Source of the DNA: Rhynchopus sp. YZ270_cl-10 | Taxonomy: Eukaryota; Euglenozoa; Diplonemea; Diplonemida; Diplonemidae | DNA length: 64,000 bases | Reading direction: 5' to 3' | NCBI GenBank assembly: GCA_964035575.1 | Contig: OZ037833.1 | Span: 2,912,001-2,976,000 of the forward strand | The notes under the pieces: generated by a model | Told to the model about the DNA's origin: nothing | Database searches by the model: none | What the model saw: the letters and a program-made list of their open reading frames with translations, nothing else | Shown: positions 40,050 through 46,868 of the stretch, piece after piece | Numbering within the stretch: the first letter of the stretch is position 1 | Layout of the letters: each line of letters begins with the position of its first letter | Position numbers and translations under genes: made by a program

Positions 40050-40374
40050 GGGTGCTAAGTTAGTGTGCTACTTCGAAACCAAACAACTCGTTCAGCAACA
40101 GCTAAAACTTGAAAAGACCTTTCTATTTAAGAAAATTCTTTACAATTTTTATGATGCGGTCCTGCTGTTGGGCCTGATATGGCCCAAGGCGGAACTACTT
40201 TCATATGATGTAAATCCCGTACGTTCGTACAGAATATTACCCATGATGATTATTCTTACATTAGCGTGTAACACTAATTCTGACTGCGTTCTATTTCACA
40301 CTTCAAATATTAGAACTGGATGTGGGGCTGCCAGTTTACTGGTGGTCCCGATCCAGCACACAACGCAAGCACCC
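40050..40374 (+). ncRNA. Structured RNA of unknown function, copy A (about 325 nt)
   Basis: The start is set by the 56-nt rule and by GGGTGCT pairing with AGCACCC at the very 3' end, right before T6. Inside this, GTGTGCT pairs with AGCACAC. Further hairpins: TTGGGCC/GGCCCAA, GTACG/CGTAC, TTACA/TGTAA and CTGGAT...ATCCAG. A second copy on the minus strand at 56528-56857 keeps the pairing while changing bases. I could not match it to RNase P, MRP, U3, telomerase or vault RNA. Pol III transcription is inferred from promoter class and terminator. Confidence 0.8.
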
Positions 40375-40379
40375 TTTTT

Positions 40380-40635
40380 TATATTTTCCCACCCAGCACC
40401 CCCCCTGTGTCTGTGTTGTTGCCTAAGCATCGCCTTTTACAGGCTTCCTTGCAGGGAGTGTTCGGTCAAGTGATAGTGATGAAGAAGGACAGGGGCGAGT
40501 TTTCTCGTGAAATGCTTTGAAGCCTCTGACATTGAGAGGCTCGCTCCGACCTCTGTTTTTAATAACCCACATCACAGTGGTAACCACTGTGTATGTATGG
40601 TATGTATGGTATGTTTGTTTTTGTTTTGTTAAAAA
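40380..40635. other. Spacer between RNA A and U2, with a possible small RNA
   Basis: Apart from the candidate at 40491-40555 nothing was recognised. A degenerate TATGTATGG repeat lies at 40591-40615. Confidence 0.5.
40491..40555 (+). ncRNA. Candidate 60-65-nt RNA with two hairpins
   Basis: A CTTCCT box at 40444 is 47 nt upstream, the class 1 spacing. The stretch folds as CGAG/CTCG (loop TTTT) and GCCTCT/AGAGGC, separated by an AATGCTTTGAA tract, and ends in T5. No family was recognised. Only the promoter spacing, the hairpins and the terminator support it. Confidence 0.35.
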
Positions 40636-40826
40636 AGAGGGTATGCCACTCCTGGATGTTGTGCAGCTCCAGGGCAACATGTGTGAACGGACCAGGTTGC
40701 CCTGGCGACCCGTCACCCCAATGAGAAATTGCGTTAATATCATCAGTGCACAAGGCACTGTATCAGATATTAAGCTGATAAGAACAGATAATACACTTGA
40801 TCTTAGCCAAAAGGCCGAGAAGGTAT
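40636..40826 (-). ncRNA. U2: U2 snRNA
   Basis: Read on the minus strand it begins ATACCTTCTCGGCCTTTTGG, then GCTAAGATCAAGTGTA and TTATCTGTTCTTATCAG, the classic U2 5' domain, with stem IIa (ATCAGCTTAATATCTGAT). The 3' end forms the stem-loop around GGAGCTGCACAACATCC and stops before T6. The branch-site recognition stretch reads GTATTA where other eukaryotes have GTAGTA. The Sm tract is weak (AATTTCTC). The length of about 191 nt is normal. Confidence 0.95.
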
Positions 40827-40867
40827 GACTTCTTTTTAGTCCATACCGAATTCGACACCCATGTACA

Positions 40868-40873
40868 GGGAAG
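40868..40873 (-). promoter_or_regulatory. Class 1 box CTTCCC of U2
   Basis: On the minus strand, 47 nt before the U2 start at 40826. A duplicate of this promoter segment (CTTCCCTGTGACATGGGTG) lies at about 40925-40942 with no RNA behind it. Confidence 0.7.
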
Positions 40874-40979
40874 CATGATTATGATCAATATTACTAGGAA
40901 ACAACAAGGCAAGCAGATTACACACCCATGTCACAGGGAAGTAAGTGAAGGTGATGATCAATCTTATTAGTAAAAACAA

Positions 40980-41121
40980 GGCCGCCGAAGCAGCTACACA
41001 AATTGCCAATGTGGCAACGCCGAAGCGGCCCATGGCGGGAATTGGGTAGTTTTCAACCAGCAATCTCTCCACAGCGTCCCTATTTGGTCATTGCTTATGG
41101 AATTATCCCGAGCGCAAGAAT
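40980..41121 (-). ncRNA. U4: U4 snRNA
   Basis: On the minus strand: ATTCTTGCGCTCGGGATAAT (stem II, U6-pairing), the 5' stem-loop with AAGCAATGACC, GATTGCTGGTTGAAAACT (stem I region), CCCGCCATGG, then GGCAATTTGTG as Sm-type tract and a terminal GCTGC-TTCG-GCGGC hairpin followed by T5. At about 142 nt it is the size of human U4. U4 chaperones U6 in the tri-snRNP. Confidence 0.94.
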
Positions 41122-41162
41122 ACCTCCTTTTCTCCCAGTCGTGTCACAAAGCTATGTCCACA

Positions 41163-41168
41163 GGGAAG
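41163..41168 (-). promoter_or_regulatory. Class 1 box CTTCCC of U4
   Basis: On the minus strand, 47 nt before the U4 start at 41121. Confidence 0.7.
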
Positions 41169-41595
41169 TGTGTTGGGGTGGTAACATATAGACACCACGT
41201 AAAGTTAACACACCAAAACTACCACCGCCAATGTGCCTCCCTATAGACATCTGTGCAGCCGATAGGTGGAACAAACAAGGGCAAGACTGTACTCTACACA
41301 GGATCTGTTTTTGAGTGCATTCGTGTTGAAGATTGTTTTCTTCGGCACAAGACCAAAGCTGGATGATGACATAGGTTGGGCATGTGCAGCATGAGCACTT
41401 GCGATGATTGTCACATACTTCTTGTATTGTTTTGTCTCTCCCCTGTATGGCGCAGGGAAGAGTACCAGGCACAGCCCTTCCACTTACAGCTTGTTTTTAA
41501 GAAAAACCTCAAAAAAGGCTTCACATTACTTTTTTCACCTTCAAGGACATCTTGATCAATCAAGAAGTTACCACACTATCCTCGCTCTCAACATG
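41169..41595. other. Spacer between U4 and U5
   Basis: No gene recognised. Contains mixed short ORFs without coding character. Confidence 0.5.
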
Positions 41596-41601
41596 CTTCC
41601 A
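41596..41601 (+). promoter_or_regulatory. Class 1 box (CTTCCA) of U5
   Basis: Stands 47 nt before ATATCACGG, the U5 start at 41643. Confidence 0.65.
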
Positions 41602-41642
41602 TGTGTAGCAAAGTGCACACAGCAATAGAACAAAACAGAGCC

Positions 41643-41758
41643 ATATCACGGTTCTTGCCCATATCGAACTCATCTTTCGCCTTTTACTAAAGATGACCGT
41701 GGGTAAGAGCCACTATGTGAAAGCATAATTTTTGAAGGGGCCTTTGTGTCTCATCTGT
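41643..41758 (+). ncRNA. U5: U5 snRNA
   Basis: Contains the invariant loop 1 GCCTTTTACTAAAGATG within TCTTTCGCC...CCGTGG, and the Sm site AATTTTTGA followed by a short 3' segment and T5 at 41758. The start ATATCACGGTTCTTG aligns with human ATACTCTGGTTTCTC. Loop 1 holds exon ends in place during both splicing steps. The 3' boundary is approximate. Confidence 0.94.
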
Positions 41759-41782
41759 TTTTAAGTCTTGACAACCACTACG

Positions 41783-41788
41783 CTTCCC
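41783..41788 (+). promoter_or_regulatory. Class 1 box CTTCCC of U1
   Basis: Stands 47-48 nt before the inferred U1 start at 41831. Confidence 0.65.
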
Positions 41789-41830
41789 TGAAGGTGTTGG
41801 AGTTTCGCATGTTGTTAAACTCAGCTAGAG

Positions 41831-41991
41831 GTTACATACCTTACTGGTGTCTGACCTGATCAACAAGGGCGTCGACACACCAGTGGCCCTTGCATTGCAC
41901 TGCGCAGGGGATACTGGTGGCACTAGCTTCGGCTGGCTTGCACAGTGAAATTTTTGACAGCGGCGGTGCTGTGCTTTGCACAAACCCGCCT
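41831..41991 (+). ncRNA. U1: U1 snRNA
   Basis: Loop I reads CCTGATCAACAAGGG (70K site GATCANGAAG in others). Loop II has TTGCATTGCACTGC (U1A-type CATTGCAC). The Sm site is AAATTTTTGAC, followed by a 3' hairpin GGCGG...CCGCC with inner TGTGC-TTT-GCACA and then T5. The 5' end is GTTACATACCTTACTGG; the part able to pair with a 5' splice site is ACATACC, complementary to GGTATGT, not the usual ACTTACCTG. This agrees with the GTATGG donor of the SL RNA. Confidence 0.9.
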
Positions 41992-42279
41992 TTTTAAACA
42001 AACAAACAAACCAAAACAAATGTGATCACACAAACCATCATGTTACCCAGTAAACCCAGTAAACCCAGCACACTGGTCTAGAGGGATCGACCACTGAGTG
42101 GTGACCTGTGAGCACACAGGCACCTGCTCCGATGCAGTAGTGCAGCGCACTAAGTGCTGTGCTAAGGACTGGCCAAACTTGTTAAACCTGCTGACCCACA
42201 AACCGGTTTTCACAACCGAAGCAAAAACAAGCTCAGAAATAAAAAGCTCTTCAAAGGTTTTCGAACCTGACTCAGTATT

Positions 42280-42398
42280 GGATTCGGCCATACTCTGGTG
42301 AATGCACCTCATCCCGCCTGATTTGAGAAGTTAAGCACCAGCAGGCCTGGATAGTACTGGCGTGGGTGACCAGCTGGGAAGTCCGGGTGCTTGAATCC
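42280..42398 (+). rRNA. 5S rRNA: 5S rRNA gene 1
   Basis: GGATTCGGCCATACTCTGG at the 5' end pairs with TTGAATCC at the 3' end. The internal control region GAAGTTAAGC and GGATAGTACTGGCGTGGG is present, and a T5 terminator follows. About 119 nt. The 75 bases upstream are nearly the same as upstream of gene 2. Confidence 0.97.
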
Positions 42399-42447
42399 TT
42401 TTTGCTTTTCTTCCGTGTTGGTGTGTGGTTTTAGGACATCCAGACCC

Positions 42448-42480
42448 TGACCCACCTCCAACAAGACAACCCTGTCTTGT
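42448..42480 (+). promoter_or_regulatory. Orphan class 2 element
   Basis: TGACCCACCTCCAACAAG then ACAACCCTGTCTTGT, intact. The 56-nt rule predicts a transcript start at about 42504, but no known RNA was recognised there and no T run of five or more follows until the end of 5S gene 2. Confidence 0.6.
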
Positions 42481-42503
42481 ATCCCTGTGTTTGTTGCACT
42501 ATC

Positions 42504-42720
42504 CAGAGAGCAGAAATGAGGGGAGACTACACCACCGACGGTGCTTCAGCCTACAGGAGCATGCTGGAATGTGAATGCTGCATGACAGCATTCACAATTT
42601 CACCTTTGGTGAGATGGAGATGAGCGCAAAGGTGCAAAAATGCACAACAAAAACTGAGGAAGAGGCATCCATACTCCCCAGAAGGGACGTGCGCACCTGC
42701 AGCCAAAAATTCTCCTGTGC
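42504..42720 (+). ncRNA. Possible RNA driven by the orphan class 2 element
   Basis: Starts near CAGAGAGCAGAAATGAGG. Hairpins CACC/GGTG (42530-42543) and GAATGCTG/CAGCATTC, then GTGCAAAAATGCAC. The 3' end is unknown because only TTTT runs are available as terminators. Support is the promoter element and local structure only. Confidence 0.25.
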
Positions 42721-42728
42721 TTAATATC

Positions 42729-42887
42729 ATGCGCGCTGGGGATGCCGAAATAGCTAAACTGTTGCAAGAAGTGGGACTAATTCCCAGGCAGTTGCCCTGT
42801 ACAACATGCAAGTCCACAATGCCAGAAACACTGTACTGGACACCAAGATACTCCAAGAAGATCGCAAACTGGCCTTATTTTAGGTGA
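42729..42887 (+). pseudogene. IS1595/Merlin-like transposase N-terminal fragment
   Basis: The 52-codon frame contains AKLLQEVGLIPRQLPCTTC, then KSTMPE and a region ending YFR. The pattern Leu-Ile-Pro, CxxC, Met resembles the zinc ribbon that opens ISXO2/IS1595- and Merlin-type transposases. The frame ends in AGGTGA, which could be a stop or a donor site; no DDE/DDN catalytic part follows. I consider it a DNA-transposon remnant. Confidence 0.4.
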
Positions 42888-43034
42888 AATGACCTAATGC
42901 AGAGTGCAGCGGAACAGGGGAGACAAATAAAGTTTCCTGTACCATGCAACACCCAAGACCTTTTGCACAAGTGAAGCAAAAACAAGCTCAGAAATATAAA
43001 GCTCTTCAAAGGTTTTCCACCCAGACCCATTATT

Positions 43035-43153
43035 GGATTCGGCCATACTCTGGTGAATACACCTCATCCCGCCTGATTTGAGAAGTTAAGCACCAGCAGG
43101 CCTGGATAGTACTGGCGTGGGTGACCAGCTGGGAAGTCCGGGTGCTTGAATCC
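43035..43153 (+). rRNA. 5S rRNA: 5S rRNA gene 2
   Basis: Identical in all key segments to gene 1, with one change (GAATACACC for GAATGCACC). T6 terminator. It begins the series that continues directly into the tRNA cluster. Confidence 0.97.
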
Positions 43154-43236
43154 TTTTTTCCTTATTTGTGGTGTAACACACAGAAGTTGGTTGAAAAGTG
43201 AACTGATAGTATTCAGCGCAAAGCATGATTATTGAA

Positions 43237-43308
43237 GGGTATATAGCTCAGTGGTAGAGCATTCGGCTGCAGTCCGAACGGTCCCTGGTTCGAACCCGGG
43301 TGTGCCCT
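43237..43308 (+). tRNA. tRNA-Cys(GCA)
   Basis: Acceptor GGGTATA/TGTGCCC, anticodon arm TTCGG-CTGCAGT-CCGAA, T-loop TTCGAAC, discriminator T, then a CTCTCTTTTT terminator. First gene of the tRNA block. Confidence 0.95.
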
Positions 43309-43409
43309 CTCTTTTTGTTTCAAGACCAGATTTTCTCTTGAGTGTTACTTCTCCCTTTTTGGTTTTGAATTCCATCCCCACCTTGTAAAGATTCGTTTAA
43401 GAAATGTAA

Positions 43410-43482
43410 GGGGGTTTAGCTCAAATGGTAGAGCGCTCGCTCAGCATGCGAGAGGTAGAGGGATCGATACCCTCAATCTCCA
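43410..43482 (+). tRNA. tRNA-Ala(AGC), C33
   Basis: Acceptor GGGGGTT/AATCTCC, anticodon arm CTCGC-TCAGCAT-GCGAG. Position 33 is C instead of T. T-loop ATCGATA, discriminator A. Confidence 0.94.
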
Positions 43483-43573
43483 AACATTTTTTGGCTTGGA
43501 AACACTGTTGTGATATTTCCAGATCTCGATTCTTTTTGGTACCAAAGAAAAAGAAGGAAGCGACAGAATTGTA

Positions 43574-43645
43574 TCTCCTATGGTGTAGTGGTTAGCACTC
43601 GAGACTCTGAATCTCGCGACCGCGGTTCGAATCCGCGTAGGAGAA
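43574..43645 (+). tRNA. tRNA-Gln(CTG)
   Basis: TCTCCTA/TAGGAGA acceptor, CGAGA-CTCTGAA-TCTCG, TTCGAAT T-loop, discriminator A. T33 present. Confidence 0.95.
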
Positions 43646-43738
43646 CTTTCCTTTTTCTCCGTTTCGTCCCTTGTTATTCTCCTCTGTGACTGGTTGAAAC
43701 GCATTCCCACTTCCATATTCTTGTTGGCTTTTATTGAA

Positions 43739-43820
43739 GGCGAGATGGCCGAGTGGTCTAAGGCGCCAGGTTAAGGCCCTGGTCCCTTCGGGGGCGTGGG
43801 TTCAAACCCCACTCTCGTCA
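43739..43820 (+). tRNA. tRNA-Leu(AAG)
   Basis: 82-nt class II tRNA: GGCGAGA/TCTCGTC, CCAGG-TTAAGGC-CCTGG, variable arm TCCCTTCGGGGGC, discriminator A. Confidence 0.95.
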
Positions 43821-43909
43821 CTTGTTATTCTTTTTCATTTTCATTTTCAATCTATCCCTTTTGTTTTGTTTTCAAGATTGTGCAAAACACAAAAAGCACA
43901 CTTGTCAGG

Positions 43910-43982
43910 TCCTCCTTGGCGCAGTCGGTAGCGCGTCAGGCTGTTAACCTGCAGGTCGTTGGTTCGAACCCAACAGGAGGAG
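43910..43982 (+). tRNA. tRNA-Asn(GTT) copy 1
   Basis: TCCTCCT/AGGAGGA, anticodon loop CTGTTAA, T-loop TTCGAAC, discriminator G as expected for Asn. Same gene body at 50336. Confidence 0.95.
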
Positions 43983-44041
43983 ACTTTTTTCCCTTCTCAA
44001 ACCATTTTCTGTTCTTTGCAAAAGTCATAAAAAACTGGGAA

Positions 44042-44079
44042 GGCGAGATGGCCGAGCGGTCTAAGGCGCCAGGTTTAGG
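44042..44079 (+). pseudogene. tRNA-Leu(TAG), 5' part, split by an insertion
   Basis: GGCGAGATGGCCGAGCGG through CCAGGTTTAGG (D-arm and 5' anticodon arm with TAG). The gene resumes at 45076. Its 38 plus 44 bases make exactly the 82 nt of the other Leu tRNAs. CCAGGTTTAGG is repeated on the far side as target duplication. Removal as an intron is an alternative to gene death. Confidence 0.93.
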
Positions 44080-45064
44080 GCCAGTCGGGCGCACAGCGCA
44101 GACCCCATTATGGGCGCACAGCACACCCCCTCATTATGGGCGCACAGCGCACATGTGTGCTGTGCGCCCATAATGAGGGGGTGTGCTGTGCGCCCATAAT
44201 GGGGTCTGCGCTGTGCGCCCATAATAGGGAGGTGTGCTGTGCGCCCATAACGGAGAGCCTGTTCTGTGCGCCCATAATGGACTGGTGTGCTGTGCGCCAA
44301 TAATGGGGGGGGGTACCCTTTGAGCCATACTGGAGACATGTGATATGTGATAGACACTTAACTGGTGGGTGGGTGCGGGTGCACGGGAACCTACAGGTTC
44401 TAGGTTGCGTTATCTGGCTGGTGTGGTTGTGCGGGTGTGCGGGGTTCGGGCAACGTTATCCGGCTGGTGTGGTGGTGCGGGTTTGCGGGGTTCGGCACAC
44501 GTTATCTGGTTCGTGTGGTTAAAAAGCTGGCTGGTGGGTGCGGGTGCGCGGGAACCTGCTGGTTCGAGGTTGCGTTATCCGGCTGGTGGTTGTGCGGGTT
44601 TGCGGGTTGACGGGTGCGCGGGTTTGCGGTCCCTAGCTGGTTCGTGTGGTTGTGCGGGTGCGCGGGGTTCGGGCAACGTTATCCGGCTGGTGTGGTTGTG
44701 CGGGTTTGCGGGGTTCGGGCAACGTTATCTGGTTCGTGTGGTCAATAAGCTGGCTGGTGGGTGCGGGTGCGCGGGAACCTGCTGGTTCTAGGTTGCGTTA
44801 TCTGGCTGGTGGGTGCGGGTGCTCGGGACCTACTAGTTCTAGGTTGCCTAAGCCGGCTGGTGTGTTCTGTGCGCCCATAATGGGGGGGGTGTGCTGTGCG
44901 CCCATATCGGAGGGCCTGTTCTGTGCGCCCATAATGAGGAGGTGTGCTGTGCGCCCATAATGGGGTCTGCGCTGTGCGCCCATATTGGGGGGGTGTGCTG
45001 TGCGCCCATAATGAGGGGGTGTGCTGTGCGCCCATAATGGGGTCTGCGCTGTGCGCCCGACATA
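44080..45064. mobile_element. 985-bp palindromic element inserted in tRNA-Leu(TAG)
   Basis: Flanked by an 11-bp direct repeat CCAGGTTTAGG (44069-44079 and 45065-45075). Both ends carry GTCGGGCGCACAGCGCAGAC in inverted orientation. Subterminal DNA is made of repeats of GGGCGCACAGC with ATTATG spacers of about 27 bp. The left end is itself a palindrome (about 44087-44222). The centre (44340-44860) holds degenerate GTGCGGGTTTGCGGGGTTCG repeats. No transposase: a non-autonomous DNA element or MITE-like fold-back, family unknown. Confidence 0.85.
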
Positions 45065-45119
45065 CCAGGTTTAGGCCCTGGTCTCTTCGGAGGCGTGGGT
45101 TCAAACCCCACTCTCGTCA
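45065..45119 (+). pseudogene. tRNA-Leu(TAG), 3' part with target duplication
   Basis: CCAGGTTTAGG (duplicated target) then CCCTGGTCTCTTCGGAGGC, T-arm TTCAAAC and acceptor TCTCGTC-A. With 44042-44079 it makes a complete tRNA-Leu with loop TTTAGGC. No intact Leu(TAG) gene was seen elsewhere in the window. Confidence 0.93.
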
Positions 45120-45183
45120 CGTTATTACCATTTTTCCGCAGAAAACCCACCTCTTGTGGAAAACAGTTCCGGTCATTATTGTA

Positions 45184-45256
45184 GCAGCTATCGTCTAGTG
45201 GTTAGGACGCTCGCCTCACACGCGAGAGATCGTCGGTTCAATCCCGACTAGCTGTA
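45184..45256 (+). tRNA. tRNA-Val(CAC)
   Basis: GCAGCTA/TAGCTGT, CTCGC-CTCACAC-GCGAG, T-loop TTCAATC, discriminator A. Confidence 0.95.
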
Positions 45257-45346
45257 ATTTCTTTTTGAACTTTCCTTCACATTTTCGTTCAATGCAACGA
45301 TCGAAAAGATGTCCCCATGCAGATAATAGTTTTGCCTACTATCAGA

Positions 45347-45418
45347 TCCGCTGTAGTATAGTGGTTAGAACAGCCGGCTCTCACCCGGCAGACCGGGGTT
45401 CAATTCCCCGCAGCGGAA
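45347..45418 (+). tRNA. tRNA-Glu(CTC)
   Basis: TCCGCTG/CAGCGGA, GCCGG-CTCTCAC-CCGGC, T-loop TTCAATT, discriminator A. Confidence 0.95.
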
Positions 45419-45512
45419 AATACCTTTTTTTAGACCAAGTTTTGGAGAGAAGAATTTCTGACTTTTGAATATTAACGCCATCATGTAAATCTGGATGAAG
45501 AAAATAATCAGT

Positions 45513-45584
45513 GGCTTAGTGGTCTAGTGGCATGATTCTCGCTTCGGGTGCGAGAGGTCCAGGGTTCGATTCCCTGCTGAGCCC
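45513..45584 (+). tRNA. tRNA-Pro(CGG)
   Basis: GGCTTAG/CTGAGCC, CTCGC-TTCGGGT-GCGAG, discriminator C. Same body as the Pro(TGG) gene at 53596 except in the anticodon. Confidence 0.95.
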
Positions 45585-45798
45585 CTCTTTTTATTTAGGT
45601 AGTTTCTTGCTTGGGAATTGTTTAGAAAAATTATTTCCACATCTTTTCGACCACCAAAATCCCAAGATGAAGAAGTTTGGAAAAGTGCATTTTTGTGAAA
45701 GTATTTTGCCATATCTTTGTTGTCACCAAAATCCCAAGATGGTGAGAGAATCTTGAAAAATCATTTTCCATATTTTCACTTCCCAGTGAAAAAGAGAA

Positions 45799-45871
45799 TA
45801 CCCATGGTGGGGATCGAACCCACAATCTTTCGCTTAGGAAGCGAACGCCTTATCCATTGGGCTACACGGGC
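45799..45871 (-). tRNA. tRNA-Arg(CCT)
   Basis: Minus strand: GCCCGTG/CATGGGT, TTCGC-TTCCTAA-GCGAA, T-loop TTCGATC, discriminator A. Confidence 0.95.
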
Positions 45872-45977
45872 CTAATAGTTTTACCTTCTTTCCTTTTCTC
45901 TGGGGTGGTCAAATTTAGGACAAGAGACTTTTCTGCATGACCACCCCACAATGATTCTTTGGTTTAAATGAATGTGA

Positions 45978-46050
45978 GCCTCCCTAGCTCAGTCGGTAGA
46001 GCGCAAGGCCCTTAACCTTGTGGTCGCGGGTTCGAGCCCCGCGGGAGGTG
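45978..46050 (+). tRNA. tRNA-Lys(CTT) copy 1, C33
   Basis: GCCTCCC/GGGAGGT, CAAGG-CCCTTAA-CCTTG; C at position 33. Discriminator G. Identical gene on the minus strand at 50966. Confidence 0.95.
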
Positions 46051-46868
46051 CTTTTCTTTTTGAATGTTCACGATTTTGCAGGTTTCTGAGATTTTGAGGC
46101 AAATGAAAACCAAAAAATATTTCCTCCACTTGATCTCAGTTCTGTTTCGTTGGCAAGTTGAGAGTGGAATTTGGGTGAAAATATGTGTTTTCCGAACCAA
46201 CACAGGACTCCCACCGACCGGTGTAGGTTTTGCGTTCAACCAGGTGTGAACTGCTTCCACTCGCGAAAAGTGCCAGACCCTTTTGCTGGGGATAGCACGT
46301 TTCAGCCCCACAACTTATCTCCTTTCTGGGCATGTCCAGTGTGCTCAGCTGCCGCTTCTTGGCGACTCACCAGTACAGAATGGTGGAATCCAGCACAGAA
46401 TGGAATGGCTGGGAAATCCTTAGCAATCCATAATTCAGATGGAAAAACTCCTGACCTGGCTATTGAATTTTCGGATCATTTTCTCAGTCACAATGCAAGC
46501 ACAGAATGGAAACCAAAACCAAGCACAGAATGGAACACGGCTATAAGACTCCAGCCATTCCATTCTGTGCTGGTTTTTCGTTTCCATTCTGTGCTTGCAT
46601 TGTGACTGAGAAAATGATCTGAAAATTCAATACCCGGGTCAGGAGTTTTTTTTTCCACTCCTAACAAATCCTTACAGTAAGCCTATAAGTCTCCAGCCAT
46701 TCCATTCTGTGCTGGTTTTTGGAGCCCATTCTGTGAGCACTCGCTCGGGCCTGTACTGGAGTATAGCGGCCAGGCCATCTCCCTTCTGCGTTCCTGCCTG
46801 TCACATCCAGTGCTCAGTTGCTGCTTCTTCAGCACAACCGCATCACATCACATCACCAAAAAATAGAA
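46051..46868. other. Spacer with a long fold-back element
   Basis: No gene seen. The main feature is the imperfect inverted repeat at about 46388-46730. Confidence 0.5.
46388..46730. repeat. Fold-back (MITE-like) element
   Basis: The left arm (CCAGCACAGAATGGAATGG, TCATTTTCTCAGTCACAATG) is answered by the reverse complement (CATTGTGACTGAGAAAATGA, then CCATTCCATTCTGTGCTGG). The arms, about 130-150 bp with small gaps, surround a centre with GGCTATAAGACTCC. A similar centre occurs in hairpins at 49390 and 53150. Confidence 0.8.

Larger units (their letters stand above)
42399..43034. other. Spacer between 5S genes holding a class 2 element and a transposase-like fragment
   Basis: Features seen: the class 2 promoter element at 42448, a strong hairpin GAATGCTG/CAGCATTC (about 42572-42592), the Zn-ribbon frame at 42729, and an upstream segment (about 42969-43034) matching 42222-42279 before 5S gene 1. 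Confidence 0.6.

Noticed and set aside
40240-40300. C/D-box-like motifs (ATGATGAT, TCTGA) in RNA A suggesting U3 or a C/D snoRNA
   Set aside because: In copy B the same places read ATGACGAT and TCCGA, so the boxes are not conserved, while the surrounding hairpins are. No U3 box A or B found.
40050-40374. RNA A as RNase P or MRP RNA
   Set aside because: The closing helices resemble P1/P2, but no CR-I or CR-V consensus lies where the P4 pseudoknot strands should be; a hairpin sits there instead.
40868-40980. A second snRNA gene behind the duplicated CTTCCC box near 40942
   Set aside because: The predicted start at about 40895 leads into the U2 promoter copy with no snRNA sequence; it is a duplicated promoter fragment.
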